Shown here one piece after another: positions 20,492-31,667 of a stretch of 64,000 nucleotides of DNA. This DNA is from Vibrio renipiscarius. GTDB taxonomy: Bacteria; Pseudomonadota; Gammaproteobacteria; Enterobacterales; Vibrionaceae. Where the stretch lies: positions 1 to 64,000 of the forward strand of contig NZ_JTKH01000020.1 in the NCBI RefSeq assembly GCF_000827885.1, read 5' to 3'. The notes beneath the pieces are model-generated. The model saw nothing but the letters and a program-made list of their open reading frames with translations. It was not told the origin of the DNA and did no database searches. How positions within the stretch are numbered: the stretch's first letter is position 1; the number at the start of each line of letters is the position of its first letter. The position numbers and the translations under genes are program-made.

Positions 20492-20884
20492 TTAGGCAAC
20501 GTAACAGATGATTTCACCACCAAGACCTGCTTTACGAGCAGCGCGGTCTGACATAAGACCCTTGGAAGTAGAAACGATAGCAACACCTAGACCACCCATT
20601 ACAGAAGGAAGAGAATCTTTCTTCTTGTAAACGCGTAGACCTGGACGAGAAACACGCTTAAGTTGCTCGATAACTGGTTTAGCTTGGAAGTACTTAAGTG
20701 TAACTTCTAGCTCAGGTTTTACTTCGCCTTCAACAGCGAAGTCAACGATGTAACCTTCAGCTTTAAGTAGTGCAGCAATAGCAACTTTAAGCTTTGAAGA
20801 AGGCATTTTTACAGCAACTTTGTTTGCTGCCTGACCGTTGCGAACGCGGGTCAGCATATCCGAAATCGGATCTTGCATGCTCAT
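20492..20884 (-). CDS. rpsH: 30S ribosomal protein S8
   Basis: Central-domain 16S rRNA binder of 130 residues ([40 protein letters not shown]). In E. coli, and reportedly in V. cholerae, S8 represses translation of the spc operon by binding mRNA near the rplE start. I did not identify the mRNA target here. Confidence 0.98.
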   Translation of the reverse strand: MSMQDPISDMLTRVRNGQAANKVAVKMPSSKLKVAIAALLKAEGYIVDFAVEGEVKPELEVTLKYFQAKPVIEQLKRVSRPGLRVYKKKDSLPSVMGGLGVAIVSTSKGLMSDRAARKAGLGGEIICYVA

Positions 20885-20913
20885 AAGATTTACTCCAAAT
20901 GATTAAGTGGCAA

Positions 20914-21219
20914 TTACCAGCTAGCCTTACGAAGTCCAGGAATCTCGCCTTTCATGCAAGCTTCACGAACTTTAATACGGCTTAGACCGAACTTACGCAG
21001 GTAACCGTGTGGACGACCAGTTTGGTTGCAACGGTTGCGCTGACGTGATGCACTTGAATCACGTGGAAGTGATTGCAGTTTAAGAACTGCTTCCCAACGA
21101 GCTTCTTCAGATGCGTTTACATCGCTAATGATAACTTTTAGCGCAGCGCGCTTTTCAGCGAACTTAGCTACTAGTTTTGCACGTTTAGCTTCACGTGCTT
21201 TCATCGAATTTTTAGCCAT
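20914..21219 (-). CDS. rpsN: 30S ribosomal protein S14, zinc-independent form
   Basis: A 101-residue S14 with the long form typical of proteobacteria and the C-terminal [20 protein letters not shown] signature. The CxxC...CxxC zinc ribbon of short S14 proteins is absent, so this is the zinc-free type, unlike L36 in the same operon. Confidence 0.97.
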   Translation of the reverse strand: MAKNSMKAREAKRAKLVAKFAEKRAALKVIISDVNASEEARWEAVLKLQSLPRDSSASRQRNRCNQTGRPHGYLRKFGLSRIKVREACMKGEIPGLRKASW

Positions 21220-21236
21220 AACAGTAACCCTTCACC

Positions 21237-21776
21237 TTACTTACGGAATGGGAAGTTAAAGGCAGCCAGCAGAGCTCGGCCTTCCGCATCTGTGCCAGCT
21301 GACGTCGTGATAGTAATATCAAGACCGCGTACACGATCAACTTTATCAAAGTCGATTTCCGGGAAGATGATTTGCTCGCGAACGCCCATGCTGTAGTTAC
21401 CGCGTCCGTCAAAAGACTTAGCGCTAACACCACGGAAGTCACGTACACGTGGAAGAGCGATGTTAATCAAACGCTCAAGAAAATCCCACATACGTTCGCC
21501 ACGCAAGGTTACTTTACAACCGATTGGGTAGCCTTCACGGATTTTGAAACCTGCAACAGATTTACGCGCTTTAGTGATAAGTGGCTTTTGACCAGAGATC
21601 GTTGCCATATCAGCTGCTGCGTTTTCTAGCAGTTTCTTGTCATTGATTGCTTCACCCACACCCATGTTTAGGGTGATCTTTTCGATTCTAGGGACTTGCA
21701 TGACGCTTGTGTAGCTGAACTCTTTGGTCAGTTCAGCGACTACAGACGACTTGTAGTAATCATGCAGTTTCGCCAT
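21237..21776 (-). CDS. rplE: 50S ribosomal protein L5
   Basis: 5S rRNA-binding protein of 179 residues ([37 protein letters not shown]). The 5' end of this gene is the usual S8 repressor target in the spc operon. Confidence 0.98.
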   Translation of the reverse strand: MAKLHDYYKSSVVAELTKEFSYTSVMQVPRIEKITLNMGVGEAINDKKLLENAAADMATISGQKPLITKARKSVAGFKIREGYPIGCKVTLRGERMWDFLERLINIALPRVRDFRGVSAKSFDGRGNYSMGVREQIIFPEIDFDKVDRVRGLDITITTSAGTDAEGRALLAAFNFPFRK

Positions 21777-21790
21777 AGTAGAACTCCAAA

Positions 21791-22105
21791 TTACTTAATT
21801 GTTTCACCGTTAGACTTGAAGAAACGCACTTTTTTGCCTTCTTCAAAACGGAAACCTACTCGGTCCGCGTTACCAGTTGCTGCGTTAAAGATTGCAACGT
21901 TAGAAGCATCAATTGCCGCTTCTTGCTCAACAATACCACCTTGGATATTTAGAGCAGGAACAGGTTTTTGGTGTTTCTTAACTAGGTTGATACCTTCAAC
22001 AACAACTTTACCAGTTGTCAGAACCTTAGTTACTTTACCTTTCTTGCCTTTATCTTTACCAGCAAGAACGATTACTTCGTCATTACGACGGATTTTAGCT
22101 GCCAT
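21791..22105 (-). CDS. rplX: 50S ribosomal protein L24
   Basis: Assembly-initiating protein of 104 residues with an N-terminal KOW motif ([20 protein letters not shown]). It lies between rplN and rplE. Confidence 0.98.
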   Translation of the reverse strand: MAAKIRRNDEVIVLAGKDKGKKGKVTKVLTTGKVVVEGINLVKKHQKPVPALNIQGGIVEQEAAIDASNVAIFNAATGNADRVGFRFEEGKKVRFFKSNGETIK

Positions 22106-22117
22106 TATAGCGCTCCT

Positions 22118-22489
22118 TTACAGAACTTCTGGAGCAAGTGAAACGATCTTCATGAATTTATCTCCACGAAGTTCGCGTGTCACAGGGCCAAAGATACGTG
22201 TACCGATTGGTTGCTCAGTATTGTCGTTAAGCAATACACAAGCATTACGGTCGAAGCGAATGACAGAACCGTCTGGGCGACGAACGCCTTTACGGGTGCG
22301 CACTACTACCGCCTTCAGAACATCACCTTTCTTAACTTTACCGCGAGGAATTGCTTCCTTAACTGTAACCTTGATGACGTCACCGATATGTGCATAACGG
22401 CGGTGAGAACCACCCAGGACCTTAATACACATTACCTTGCGCGCGCCAGAGTTATCTGCAGCGTCAAGTGTACTTTGCATTTGGATCAT
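22118..22489 (-). CDS. rplN: 50S ribosomal protein L14
   Basis: Subunit-interface protein of 123 residues ([20 protein letters not shown] start; [10 protein letters not shown] near the end). It is the first gene of the spc operon, downstream of the promoter at 22561 and the S10-operon terminator. Confidence 0.98.
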   Translation of the reverse strand: MIQMQSTLDAADNSGARKVMCIKVLGGSHRRYAHIGDVIKVTVKEAIPRGKVKKGDVLKAVVVRTRKGVRRPDGSVIRFDRNACVLLNDNTEQPIGTRIFGPVTRELRGDKFMKIVSLAPEVL

Positions 22490-22560
22490 TGTTAGTGCTC
22501 CGCTAAATATTAATAACTAGACCCATCACGGGTCGGGCTGCCTCTTTAAAAGGGACGCGA

Positions 22561-22569
22561 ATTGTACCA
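22561..22569 (-). promoter_or_regulatory. spc operon promoter (extended -10)
   Basis: On the minus strand TGG precedes TACAAT (-10 at 22566-22561). The -35 is poor. It lies between the S10-operon terminator and rplN, exactly where the E. coli spc promoter sits. Transcription would start about 65 bases upstream of rplN. Confidence 0.65.
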
Positions 22570-22590
22570 CCCTTTTTTGTGATTGGGTAG

Positions 22591-22631
22591 TCAAAAAATA
22601 AACGGCTCCAAAATATTTTTGGAGCCGTTTA
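22591..22631 (-). terminator. Terminator at the end of the S10 operon
   Basis: AAACGGCTCC and GGAGCCGTTT form a 10-bp perfect stem at 22600-22630, followed on the minus strand by a T-rich run. It separates rpsQ from the spc promoter. Partial readthrough is likely because the two operons are both needed. Confidence 0.85.
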
Positions 22632-22653
22632 GTTTCATAGAATTAGCTAAGGA

Positions 22654-22908
22654 TTAACCTTTTGCTTTTTCTAGAACTGTTACCAATGTCCAAGCTTTAG
22701 TCTTAGACAGTGGACGACACTCTGCGATTTCAACTTTGTCGCCTAGGCCACAAGTGTTGTTTTCGTCGTGTGCGTGTACTTTAGTCGTGCGTTTAACGAA
22801 CTTACCGTAAATCGGGTGTTTTACGAAACGTTCGATAGCAACTACGATAGACTTGTCCATCTTGTCGCTGATTACACGGCCTTGTTGAGTGCGTTTTACT
22901 TCGCTCAT
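22654..22908 (-). CDS. rpsQ: 30S ribosomal protein S17
   Basis: Early 16S rRNA binder of 84 residues with an OB fold ([31 protein letters not shown]). Its ATG overlaps the rpmC stop codon (TAATG). It is the last gene of the S10 operon. Confidence 0.98.
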   Translation of the reverse strand: MSEVKRTQQGRVISDKMDKSIVVAIERFVKHPIYGKFVKRTTKVHAHDENNTCGLGDKVEIAECRPLSKTKAWTLVTVLEKAKG

Positions 22909-23099
22909 TATGCGCCTGCCTTCTCAGTCAAAACAGTTTTCACACGTGCGATATCACGGCGTACAGCTTTTAGAGTATGAGTTTGCTGAAGCTGACCAGT
23001 TGCAGCTTGCATGCGCAAGTTGAACTGTTCGCGTAGCAAATTCAATAGCTCAGCGTTAAGCTCTTCAACGTTTTTTTCGCGTAGATCTTGTGCTTTCAT
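22908..23099 (-). CDS. rpmC: 50S ribosomal protein L29
   Basis: A 63-residue two-helix protein near the exit tunnel ([20 protein letters not shown]). The ATG at 23099 overlaps the rplP stop codon, and its own stop overlaps the rpsQ start. A GTG three bases upstream is the only alternative. Confidence 0.97.
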   Translation of the reverse strand: MKAQDLREKNVEELNAELLNLLREQFNLRMQAATGQLQQTHTLKAVRRDIARVKTVLTEKAGA

Positions 23100-23509
23100 C
23101 ACATCACCTGCTTAATTACAAATGTCGTCTTGAATGGCAGTTTACGTGCCGCTAGGCGGAACGCTTCACGTGCCAACTCTTCAGGAACGCCACCCATTTC
23201 GTACATAACCTTACCAGGTTGGATTTGGGCTACCCAGTACTCAACGTTACCTTTACCCTTACCCTGACGAACTTCAAGTGGTTTTTCTGTGATTGGTTTA
23301 TCTGGGAACACACGGATCCAGATTTTACCTTGACGCTTAACGTGACGTGTCATTGCACGACGTGCTGCTTCAATTTGACGAGCAGTCAGACGACCACGGC
23401 CAACAGCTTTAAGACCGAATTCGCCGAAGCTTACATCAGTGCCTTTAGCTAGACCACGGTTACGACCAGTCATAACCTTGCGGAACTTAGTACGTTTAGG
23501 TTGTAGCAT
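23099..23509 (-). CDS. rplP: 50S ribosomal protein L16
   Basis: A-site tRNA-contacting protein of 136 residues ([40 protein letters not shown]). Coupled to rpmC by overlapping stop and start. Confidence 0.98.
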   Translation of the reverse strand: MLQPKRTKFRKVMTGRNRGLAKGTDVSFGEFGLKAVGRGRLTARQIEAARRAMTRHVKRQGKIWIRVFPDKPITEKPLEVRQGKGKGNVEYWVAQIQPGKVMYEMGGVPEELAREAFRLAARKLPFKTTFVIKQVM

Positions 23510-23520
23510 CTGTCAGCTCC

Positions 23521-24219
23521 TTACTTACGGCCTTTGCGCTGCTTCTTAGGCTTATCGCCTTTAGGCTCTACAGCGTTAGCTGCTGGCATGCCGCCTAGGA
23601 TTTCACCTTTGAAGATCCAAGTCTTGATGCCGATCACACCGTATTGGGTGTGAGCCGAAGAAGTTGCGTAATCAATGTCAGCACGTAGAGTGTGTAGAGG
23701 CACACGGCCTTCACGGTACCACTCAGAACGTGCAATTTCAGCGCCGCCTAGACGACCGCTTACTTCCACTTTGATGCCTTGAGCGCCTAGACGCATAGCA
23801 TTCTGTACCGCGCGCTTCATAGCACGACGGAACATAACGCGACGCTCTAGTTGAGACGCGATGCTGTCACCAACAAGTTGAGCGTCAAGCTCAGGCTTAC
23901 GTACTTCAGCGATGTTAATTTGCGCTGGTACACCTGCGATTTTCGCTACAGCTGCACGTAGTTTTTCTACGTCTTCGCCTTTCTTACCGATAACTACGCC
24001 TGGGCGAGCAGTGTGAATAGTCACACGGATGCTCTTAGCAGGACGCTCGATAACGATACGTGATAGTGATGCTTTTTTCAGTTCGCTTGTAAGGAACTGA
24101 CGCACCTTGAAGTCGCCGTCTAGGTTGTCAGCGAAATCTTTGGTGTTAGCAAACCATGTAGCATTCCAAGGCTTAACAATGCCTAGACGAATACCATTTG
24201 GATGTACTTTTTGACCCAT
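23521..24219 (-). CDS. rpsC: 30S ribosomal protein S3
   Basis: mRNA-entry protein of 232 residues. It has a KH domain with the GXXG loop ([15 protein letters not shown], about 75-90), a C-terminal domain with [20 protein letters not shown], and a basic Lys/Arg tail. Confidence 0.98.
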   Translation of the reverse strand: MGQKVHPNGIRLGIVKPWNATWFANTKDFADNLDGDFKVRQFLTSELKKASLSRIVIERPAKSIRVTIHTARPGVVIGKKGEDVEKLRAAVAKIAGVPAQINIAEVRKPELDAQLVGDSIASQLERRVMFRRAMKRAVQNAMRLGAQGIKVEVSGRLGGAEIARSEWYREGRVPLHTLRADIDYATSSAHTQYGVIGIKTWIFKGEILGGMPAANAVEPKGDKPKKQRKGRK

Positions 24220-24238
24220 TGCTTACTCTCCTAGTCTC

Positions 24239-24571
24239 TTAGCGATCTGCTACAACAATAGTGATGTGGCTTGAACGCTTCAAGATACGATCCGCACGAC
24301 CTTTAGCACGAGGCATAATACGCTTCATGGTTGGGCCTTCATCTACGAAGATTTTAGCGACATTTAGATCGTCGATATCTGCACCTTCGTTGTGCTCCGC
24401 GTTCGCGATAGCTGATTCAAGAACTTTCTTGATTAGTTCAGCAGCTTTTTTGTTGCTGAACGTCAAGATTTCTAGAGCTTGATCAACTGATTTACCACGA
24501 ATTTGGTCTGCTACTAAGCGAGCTTTCTGAGGAGAAATGCGAGCAAAGTTATGTTTAGCTAATGCTTCCAT
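24239..24571 (-). CDS. rplV: 50S ribosomal protein L22
   Basis: Exit-tunnel protein of 110 residues ([20 protein letters not shown]; the loop [15 protein letters not shown]). Two ATG codons are adjacent; the second (24571) is six bases from GGAG and is preferred. Confidence 0.97.
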   Translation of the reverse strand: MEALAKHNFARISPQKARLVADQIRGKSVDQALEILTFSNKKAAELIKKVLESAIANAEHNEGADIDDLNVAKIFVDEGPTMKRIMPRAKGRADRILKRSSHITIVVADR

Positions 24572-24581
24572 CATTTACTCC

Positions 24582-24872
<291 letters not shown>

Positions 24873-24879
24873 TTATAAA

Positions 24880-25704
24880 TTACTTATTACGACGACGTAC
24901 GATGTACTTGTCAGTGCGTTTGTTCTTACGAGTCTTGAAGCCTTTAGTAGGCATACCCCATGGTGATACAGGGTGACGACCGCCAGATGTGCGACCTTCA
25001 CCACCACCGTGTGGGTGATCTACCGGGTTCATTACTACACCACGTACGGTTGGACGTACGCCGCGCCAGCGTGAAGCACCAGCTTTACCAAGTTCGCGTA
25101 GCATGTGCTCAGAGTTGCCTACTTCACCGATTGTTGCACGGCCTTCAGACAATACTTTGCGCATTTCGCCAGAACGTAGACGGATAGTTACATATGAACC
25201 GTCGCGAGCAACGATTTGAGCATATGCACCAGCCGAACGAGCTAGCTGACCACCTTTACCAGGTTTTAGTTCAACGTTGTGTACAGTTGAACCCACTGGG
25301 ATGTTACGCATTGGTAGAGTGTTACCAGCTTTGATTGGCGCATCTGGGCCAGACTGGATTGCATCACCTGCGTTAACACCTTTAGGTGCTAGGATGTAAC
25401 GACGCTCACCGTCTGCGTACAGAACTAGAGCGATGTTAGCGCTACGGTTTGGATCGTATTCTAGACGTTCAACTTTCGCTGGGATACCGTCTTTAGTACG
25501 TTTGAAGTCAATCAAACGGTAGTGTTGCTTATGACCACCACCGATGTGACGTACTGTAATACGACCGTTGTTGTTACGACCGCCATTCTTAGAGTTTTTC
25601 TCTAGAAGTGGTGCGTAAGGCTTACCCTTGTGCAGGTCAGCATTAACAACTTTTACTACGTGACGACGACCAGGGGAAGTCGGCTTACATTTAACAATAG
25701 CCAT
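24880..25704 (-). CDS. rplB: 50S ribosomal protein L2
   Basis: Peptidyl-transferase-centre protein of 274 residues. It contains [17 protein letters not shown] and the catalytic-region signature [13 protein letters not shown] (about 224-236), including the conserved histidine of HPHGGG. Confidence 0.98.
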   Translation of the reverse strand: MAIVKCKPTSPGRRHVVKVVNADLHKGKPYAPLLEKNSKNGGRNNNGRITVRHIGGGHKQHYRLIDFKRTKDGIPAKVERLEYDPNRSANIALVLYADGERRYILAPKGVNAGDAIQSGPDAPIKAGNTLPMRNIPVGSTVHNVELKPGKGGQLARSAGAYAQIVARDGSYVTIRLRSGEMRKVLSEGRATIGEVGNSEHMLRELGKAGASRWRGVRPTVRGVVMNPVDHPHGGGEGRTSGGRHPVSPWGMPTKGFKTRKNKRTDKYIVRRRNK

Positions 25705-25720
25705 TTCTCAACTACTCCTG

Positions 25721-26023
25721 TTATTCCGCGCCGCCAACAAAGTCAAGATCTTGACCTTCGTTCAAAGTAACGTACGCTTTCTTCACGTCTGAACGACGGC
25801 CTTGGCGCATACCTTGACGTTTGGTCTTACCCTTAGTGATAAGAGTATTTACAGACTTAACTTCAACTTCAAATAGCTTTTCTACAGCTGCTTTGATCTC
25901 TTTCTTAGTTGCATCTTTAGCTACTTTGAAAACGATAGTGTTCGCTTTCTCTGCTGCCATAGTTGCTTTTTCAGAGATGTGCGGAGCACGTAGAACTTTT
26001 AGGATACGTTCTTCAGTGATCAT
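25721..26023 (-). CDS. rplW: 50S ribosomal protein L23
   Basis: Exit-site docking protein for trigger factor and SRP. It has 100 residues ([40 protein letters not shown]). Its start overlaps the end of rplD by four bases. Confidence 0.98.
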   Translation of the reverse strand: MITEERILKVLRAPHISEKATMAAEKANTIVFKVAKDATKKEIKAAVEKLFEVEVKSVNTLITKGKTKRQGMRQGRRSDVKKAYVTLNEGQDLDFVGGAE

Positions 26024-26622
26024 GCTAGCATCTCCTCAACTTGCTTAACTGCGTCTGCAGTCATTAATACTTTGTTGAATGCGATTAGAGATACTGGATC
26101 AATACCAGCAACATCACGTGCATCAACTTTGTATAGGTTACGAGCTGCTAAGAATAGATTTTCATCTACTTCGCCAGTTACGATTAGTACATCGTTAAGC
26201 TCAAGCTCTTTTAGCTTAGCTACTAGCTCTTTAGTTTTTGGAGCTTCTACAGAGAAGTTATCAACAACGATTAAACGCTCTTGACGAACTAGCTCAGAAA
26301 GAATGCTCTTCATAGCACCGCGGTACATTTTTTTGTTTACTTTTTGGCTGTGATCTTGAGGTTTCGCAGCGAAAGTAACACCACCCGAGCGCCAGATTGG
26401 GCTACGGATTGTACCAGCACGTGCACGGCCAGTACCTTTTTGACGCCATGGCTTAGCGCCACCGCCAGAAACTTCTGAACGTGTTTTTTGAGCGCGAGTA
26501 CCTTGACGAGCACCTGCTGCGTATGCAACAACTACTTGGTGTACCAGAGCTTCGTTAAACTCACGTCCGAAAGTAGTTTCAGAAACAGTCAGTGCATCAG
26601 CACCTTTAACCATAAGTTCCAT
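26020..26622 (-). CDS. rplD: 50S ribosomal protein L4
   Basis: Exit-tunnel protein and, in E. coli and reportedly V. cholerae, repressor of the S10 operon through its leader. It has 200 residues with the tunnel-loop region [20 protein letters not shown] and [20 protein letters not shown]. Confidence 0.98.
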   Translation of the reverse strand: MELMVKGADALTVSETTFGREFNEALVHQVVVAYAAGARQGTRAQKTRSEVSGGGAKPWRQKGTGRARAGTIRSPIWRSGGVTFAAKPQDHSQKVNKKMYRGAMKSILSELVRQERLIVVDNFSVEAPKTKELVAKLKELELNDVLIVTGEVDENLFLAARNLYKVDARDVAGIDPVSLIAFNKVLMTADAVKQVEEMLA

Positions 26623-26639
26623 TACTTACTCCTGAGACG

Positions 26640-27269
26640 TTATGCTTTAATAGCTGGTTTAACGATCACGTTGCCGCCAGTTGCGCCTGGGACTGCACCT
26701 TTAATAAGAAGCAGATTGCGCTCAGCGTCAACACGTACGATCTCTAGGTTTTGAGTCGTTACACGCTCAGCACCCATGTGACCTGCCATTTTCTTGCCTT
26801 TAAACACGCGACCTGGAGTTTGACATTGGCCAATTGAACCCGGTGCACGGTGAGACAATGAGTTACCGTGAGTCATATCTTGAGTACGGAAGTTCCAACG
26901 CTTAACAGCGCCTTGGAAGCCCTTACCTTTAGATGTACCAGTAACGTCTACTTTTTTAGTTTCGTTGAATAGTTCAACTGTTAGCTCAGCGCCAACTGCA
27001 AACTCTTCACCGTTTTCCAAACGGAATTCCCAAAGACCACGACCAGCTTCAACACCTGCTTTAGCAAAGTGACCAGCTTCTGGTTTAGTAACGCGGTTAG
27101 CTTTCTTAGTTCCAGCTGTAACTTGAATTGCTGCGTAACCGTCAGTCTCAAGAGATTTAACTTGAGTTACACGGTTTGCTTCAACTTCAACAACAGTTAC
27201 TGGGATAGAAACGCCGTCTTCAGTAAATACGCGGGTCATGCCCACTTTACGACCGATTAGACCAATCAT
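26640..27269 (-). CDS. rplC: 50S ribosomal protein L3
   Basis: Assembly initiator of 209 residues ([54 protein letters not shown], which includes the glutamine-containing loop methylated by PrmB in E. coli). Confidence 0.98.
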   Translation of the reverse strand: MIGLIGRKVGMTRVFTEDGVSIPVTVVEVEANRVTQVKSLETDGYAAIQVTAGTKKANRVTKPEAGHFAKAGVEAGRGLWEFRLENGEEFAVGAELTVELFNETKKVDVTGTSKGKGFQGAVKRWNFRTQDMTHGNSLSHRAPGSIGQCQTPGRVFKGKKMAGHMGAERVTTQNLEIVRVDAERNLLLIKGAVPGATGGNVIVKPAIKA

Positions 27270-27283
27270 TATTCTAATCTCCC

Positions 27284-27891
<608 letters not shown>

Positions 27892-27897
27892 GGAGGC

Positions 27898-27925
27898 ATT
27901 ATACAGATCACAGTTTTAACTTCAA
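27898..27925 (-). promoter_or_regulatory. S10 operon promoter
   Basis: On the minus strand, TTGAAG (27925-27920), a 16-base spacer, and a perfect TATAAT (27903-27898). The best sigma-70 match upstream of rpsJ. Confidence 0.72.
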
Positions 27926-27996
27926 TACCCGAGTGAAAAATAAACGAAGGAAATTTTGAGTAGGTAAAATTTCCATCCTGGCCCGGAAAAAGAATA

Positions 27997-28028
27997 AAAA
28001 AAACGCAGACTGTTTACACACTCTGCGT
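27997..28028 (-). terminator. Terminator after rlmB
   Basis: ACGCAGA and TCTGCGT pair around a 12-base loop. Read on the minus strand the stem is followed by eight T. It ends the rnr-rlmB transcript before the S10 promoter. Confidence 0.82.
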
Positions 28029-28075
28029 TCTCTATATTGGCCACTTCCCCTCTATTTAGATTAGAGAGAGCAAGA

Positions 28076-28816
28076 TTAACGAACCAATCGTTGGCGAACC
28101 GCTTCAAACAAGCAAACACCAGATGCAACCGATACGTTTAAGCTTGATACACTGCCTGCCATTGGGATCTTGATTAAGTCATCGCAAGTTTCGCGAGTTA
28201 GGCGACGCATACCGTCCCCTTCTGCACCCATAACGATAGCCAGTGGCCCGGTCAGTTTTGCTTGGTAGATATCGTGTGTTGCTTCACCAGCCGTACCCAC
28301 AAACCAAACGCCCTTCTCTTGCAGCGCGCGCATGGTACGAGCAAGGTTAGTTACGCGAACAAGTGCCACTGTTTCTGCTGCGCCACACGCCACTTTACTT
28401 ACCGTGGCATTCATCTGCGCTGACTTGTCTTTCGGTACGATCACTGCCGCCACACCTGCCGCGTCTGCATTACGCAAACATGCACCTAGGTTATGAGGAT
28501 CAGTCACACCATCAAGCACCAACAATAATGGCGCTTCATGCTGAGCGATAATATCGTCTAAGTCATTTTCATTAAGTTGTTTAGCTGGCTTAACGCGCGC
28601 AATAACACCTTGGTGGTTAGCGCCTTGCGCTTTGTCATCCAGCGTTTTACGCCCCATTTGTTGAATCGAAACACCGCATCGTTGCAGTTCATTCAAAATA
28701 GGCATTAAGCGGTCATCTTGACGACCTTTAAGTACGTACGCTTCGATAAAGCGTTCTGGTTCACGTTCCAATACTGCTTTTACAGCATGGATGCCATAAA
28801 GAAATTCGTTACTCAT
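28076..28816 (-). CDS. rlmB: 23S rRNA (guanosine(2251)-2'-O)-methyltransferase
   Basis: SpoU-class enzyme that 2'-O-methylates G2251 in the P loop of 23S rRNA. Its 246 residues have an N-terminal substrate-binding domain ([20 protein letters not shown]) and SPOUT knot motifs ([50 protein letters not shown]). It lies 24 bases after rnr, the usual partner. Confidence 0.96.
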   Translation of the reverse strand: MSNEFLYGIHAVKAVLEREPERFIEAYVLKGRQDDRLMPILNELQRCGVSIQQMGRKTLDDKAQGANHQGVIARVKPAKQLNENDLDDIIAQHEAPLLLVLDGVTDPHNLGACLRNADAAGVAAVIVPKDKSAQMNATVSKVACGAAETVALVRVTNLARTMRALQEKGVWFVGTAGEATHDIYQAKLTGPLAIVMGAEGDGMRRLTRETCDDLIKIPMAGSVSSLNVSVASGVCLFEAVRQRLVR

Positions 28817-28840
28817 TTTCTAAACCTGTTGTTGAATCGA

Positions 28841-31318
28841 CTATTCGCTTTTGCTACTGCTGCGCTTTCCCTTTTTGGAATTGCTATGCGGTTTTTTCTT
28901 ACGGGCTTTTTTCACCTTAGGCTTTGTCTCTTCACCCTTGGTTTCAATTTTTTCAGGTTTCTTTACCGGCTCAATTGCCGGTTTTGCTCGACGCTCTGTT
29001 CGAGCCCCTTCCGAACGACCGCCCGTCGCGGCACGCTTTTTAGCTTTGGCTTTTTGCTGAGCTTCAACCGCACGCTTTTTAGCCGTCTTGCCTTCGCCGC
29101 GTAGCTTACGGCTTGTTTCGGTTAATGCAAAGTCAATTTGACGGTCATCAAGGTTAACCGCTTGCACTTTTACTTTTACTGCATCACCTAGGCGGTAAAT
29201 CGCGCCAAAGCTTTCACCGACAAGTCGTTGACCTACCGGATCAAAGTGGTAGTAATCATTCGCTAGAGATGAAATATGCACTAAGCCATCAATATGCAGT
29301 TCCGTTAAACGGACAAAGAAGCCAAAACTGGTTACGTTAGCAATGACGCCTTCAAGCTCATCACCAACATGGTCTTGCATGTATTCACATTTTAGCCAAT
29401 CAGATACTTCACGAGTCGCATCATCCGCGCGACGTTCCGTCATCGAGCACTGCTCACCATAGAAATCCATGTCATCAAAAGAGTAGTGGTAACCACCGGT
29501 TGGCGTCCAACGATCTTGAGTACGACCTTCTTCTTTGGCGATCAGGTATTTAATCGCACGGTGCAATAGCAAATCTGGGTAACGACGAATCGGCGACGTA
29601 AAGTGCGCGTAGCGCTTCAATGCGAGACCAAAGTGACCGCCATTATCCGCGTTATATACTGCTTGCTTCATTGAGCGTAGCAGCATGGTTTGAATCAATT
29701 CTTTGTCTTGACGATCAGCAATCAGTTTAACCAGATCCGCATAATCTGTCGGTGACGGTTCTAAGCCGCCGTTAAGATGCAGACCAAGTTCTCCTAGGAA
29801 ATCACGGAAACCTTGTAAGCGTAATTCGCTTGGGGTGTCATGCACTCGGTATAACGCCGCTTCTTTTGCTTTCTCAACCAGTGAGGCTGAAGCGATGTTG
29901 GCCAAAATCATGCATTCTTCAATTAACTTGTGCGCATCGTTACGAATCACCGGCTCAATGCGGTCAATCTTACGCTCTGCGTTAAAGATGAACTTGGTCT
30001 CTACCGTTTCAAATTCAATCGCACCGCGAGCATCACGTGCCGTCTTGAGTACTTTGTACATCTTGTGCAGTTCTTCAAGATGCGGAACAAGTGGTGCGTA
30101 ACGTTCGCGTAGCTCTTCATCACCATCAAGTACTGCGCCAACTTTATTGTAAGTTAGGCGAGCGTGTGAGTTCATCACACCTTCATAGTGTTTGTAGCTT
30201 GATAGTTTGCCCGACACTGAAATCGTCATTTCACACACCATACACAAGCGGTCTACTTGCGGGTTAAGCGAACATAAACCATTTGAAAGTACTTCAGGCA
30301 GCATAGGAACAACTTGAGAAGGGAAATAAACCGAGTTACCACGGTTAATTGCTTCTTTATCAAGAGCCGTTTCAGGGCGAACGTAGTAGCTTACGTCGGC
30401 AATCGCGACCCATAAGCGCCAGCCGCCGCCTTTCTTCGCTTCACAGTAAACCGCATCATCGAAGTCACGCGCATCTTCACCATCAATAGTCATCAATGGC
30501 AATTGACGTAAATCGACACGGCCCGCTTTCGCTTCTTCTGGTACTTCTTCGCCCAGATGTTCAATTTGCTTGTCGACCACTTCTGGCCACTCGTGTGGAA
30601 TTTGGTGAGTACGAATCGCAATTTGCGTTTCCATACCCGGTGCCATTTTTTCACCCAACACTTCGACAACTTGGCCCATCATGCCACGAGAGCGCGTGCC
30701 ACGGTCGGTAATTTCGATGACAACAACGTTACCCATACGAGCCGTTGATTTATGCTCATTTGGGATCAAAATGTCTTGGCAAATACGTGAATCGTCAGCC
30801 ACAACATATGAGTAACCATACTCTAGGAAAAAGCGGCCAACAATTTGTGTTTTGCGCTCTTCTAGAACTCGAACTAGACGGCCTTCCTTGCGACCACGCT
30901 TCGAGTTATCCGTCGGTTGCACTAAAACAAAATCACCATGGATGATGTTTTTCATCTGATGGTGAGGCAACACGATGTCATTGTCTTTGCCTGTGCTGCC
31001 CTCAGGGCGAACCCAGCCATGTCCATCTTTATGGCCAATGACATAACCTTTAATCATTTCTAGCTTTTCAGGCAATGCATAGCACTGACGGCGAGTAAAG
31101 ACGAGCTGTCCATCACGCTCCATCGCACGGAGACGACGACGTAGGCCTTCGTATTGCTCCTCTCCTTGAAGTTTTAGCGCTTCAAACAGGTCATTGCGGT
31201 TCATTGGAACACCGGCCTGTTTCAAGAACTCGAGAATGAACTCACGGCTTGGAATAGGATTGTCGTAATTTTGAGATTCACGATCAGCAAACGGATCGTT
31301 TTGAATTTGGTCTGACAT
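28841..31318 (-). CDS. rnr: Ribonuclease R
   Basis: Processive 3'-5' exoribonuclease of the RNB family that degrades structured RNA. The order is an N-terminal helix-turn-helix-like region, cold-shock OB domains, the RNB catalytic domain with [12 protein letters not shown] (acidic metal ligands, around residue 280) and [16 protein letters not shown], an S1 domain ([20 protein letters not shown]) and a long Lys/Arg-rich tail. The ATG at 31318 (825 residues) is used; an in-frame TTG at 31330 is possible. Neither has a strong ribosome binding site. It reads away from the amidohydrolase gene. Confidence 0.95.
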   Translation of the reverse strand: MSDQIQNDPFADRESQNYDNPIPSREFILEFLKQAGVPMNRNDLFEALKLQGEEQYEGLRRRLRAMERDGQLVFTRRQCYALPEKLEMIKGYVIGHKDGHGWVRPEGSTGKDNDIVLPHHQMKNIIHGDFVLVQPTDNSKRGRKEGRLVRVLEERKTQIVGRFFLEYGYSYVVADDSRICQDILIPNEHKSTARMGNVVVIEITDRGTRSRGMMGQVVEVLGEKMAPGMETQIAIRTHQIPHEWPEVVDKQIEHLGEEVPEEAKAGRVDLRQLPLMTIDGEDARDFDDAVYCEAKKGGGWRLWVAIADVSYYVRPETALDKEAINRGNSVYFPSQVVPMLPEVLSNGLCSLNPQVDRLCMVCEMTISVSGKLSSYKHYEGVMNSHARLTYNKVGAVLDGDEELRERYAPLVPHLEELHKMYKVLKTARDARGAIEFETVETKFIFNAERKIDRIEPVIRNDAHKLIEECMILANIASASLVEKAKEAALYRVHDTPSELRLQGFRDFLGELGLHLNGGLEPSPTDYADLVKLIADRQDKELIQTMLLRSMKQAVYNADNGGHFGLALKRYAHFTSPIRRYPDLLLHRAIKYLIAKEEGRTQDRWTPTGGYHYSFDDMDFYGEQCSMTERRADDATREVSDWLKCEYMQDHVGDELEGVIANVTSFGFFVRLTELHIDGLVHISSLANDYYHFDPVGQRLVGESFGAIYRLGDAVKVKVQAVNLDDRQIDFALTETSRKLRGEGKTAKKRAVEAQQKAKAKKRAATGGRSEGARTERRAKPAIEPVKKPEKIETKGEETKPKVKKARKKKPHSNSKKGKRSSSKSE

Positions 31319-31547
31319 AAGCAAGCCCAACTATAGCAAGGAAGGTATAGGGCTAGTATATCCGAGTCCCAGCTTAAGCTACAGTAAAGTGGTTACAAAA
31401 AGACTAAATAGATTCGAACTTCTCATAACTTACCGGCGCTCAGTAAACGGAATGCACACCCGCTTCGAGCGTATTTGAACGCCTTTCACCGCGCGGAATT
31501 ACCGATAAAAACAGCGCCAAGATTGGTCAAAATTAACCTCACAACCA

Positions 31548-31569
31548 AAAAATGATCTAGATCACATTT
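31548..31569 (+). promoter_or_regulatory. CRP-binding site
   Basis: Matches the 22-base CRP consensus at 20 positions, with a perfect right half (GATCACATTT) and two changes in the left half, including the usually important G of TGTGA. Its centre lies about 70 bases upstream of the predicted start of transcription, the position of class I CRP activation. Confidence 0.7.
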
Positions 31570-31585
31570 ACATGCAAACAACAAA

Positions 31586-31597
31586 GCAAACGTTTGC
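31586..31597 (+). promoter_or_regulatory. PurR-like operator
   Basis: Perfect 12-base palindrome GCAAACGTTTGC, the core of the E. coli PurR operator. It overlaps the -35 region of the predicted promoter, a placement suited to repression when purine is abundant. Confidence 0.7.
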
Positions 31598-31622
31598 AAT
31601 AAGGTCGGCTTGTTGCGATATT
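31594..31622 (+). promoter_or_regulatory. Promoter of the amidohydrolase gene
   Basis: TTGCAA (31594-31599), a 17-base spacer and GATATT (31617-31622). A moderate sigma-70 match whose -35 shares bases with the PurR-like box. Confidence 0.5.
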
Positions 31623-31667
31623 CTGCGGCAATTTCCTATCTCCCCCTTTTTAGGTTTGGTTATCTCT

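Larger units (their letters stand above)
31319..31667. other. Divergent control region of rnr and the amidohydrolase gene
   Basis: A gene-free stretch of about 350 bases. The right part (31548-31622) holds the CRP-like site, the PurR-like box and the promoter of the amidohydrolase. I did not identify an rnr promoter in the left part. Confidence 0.6.

Noticed and set aside
21696-22397. Plus-strand frame of 233 codons over rplE-rplN
   Set aside because: Long only because ribosomal protein codon usage leaves the opposite frame open; no domain signature.
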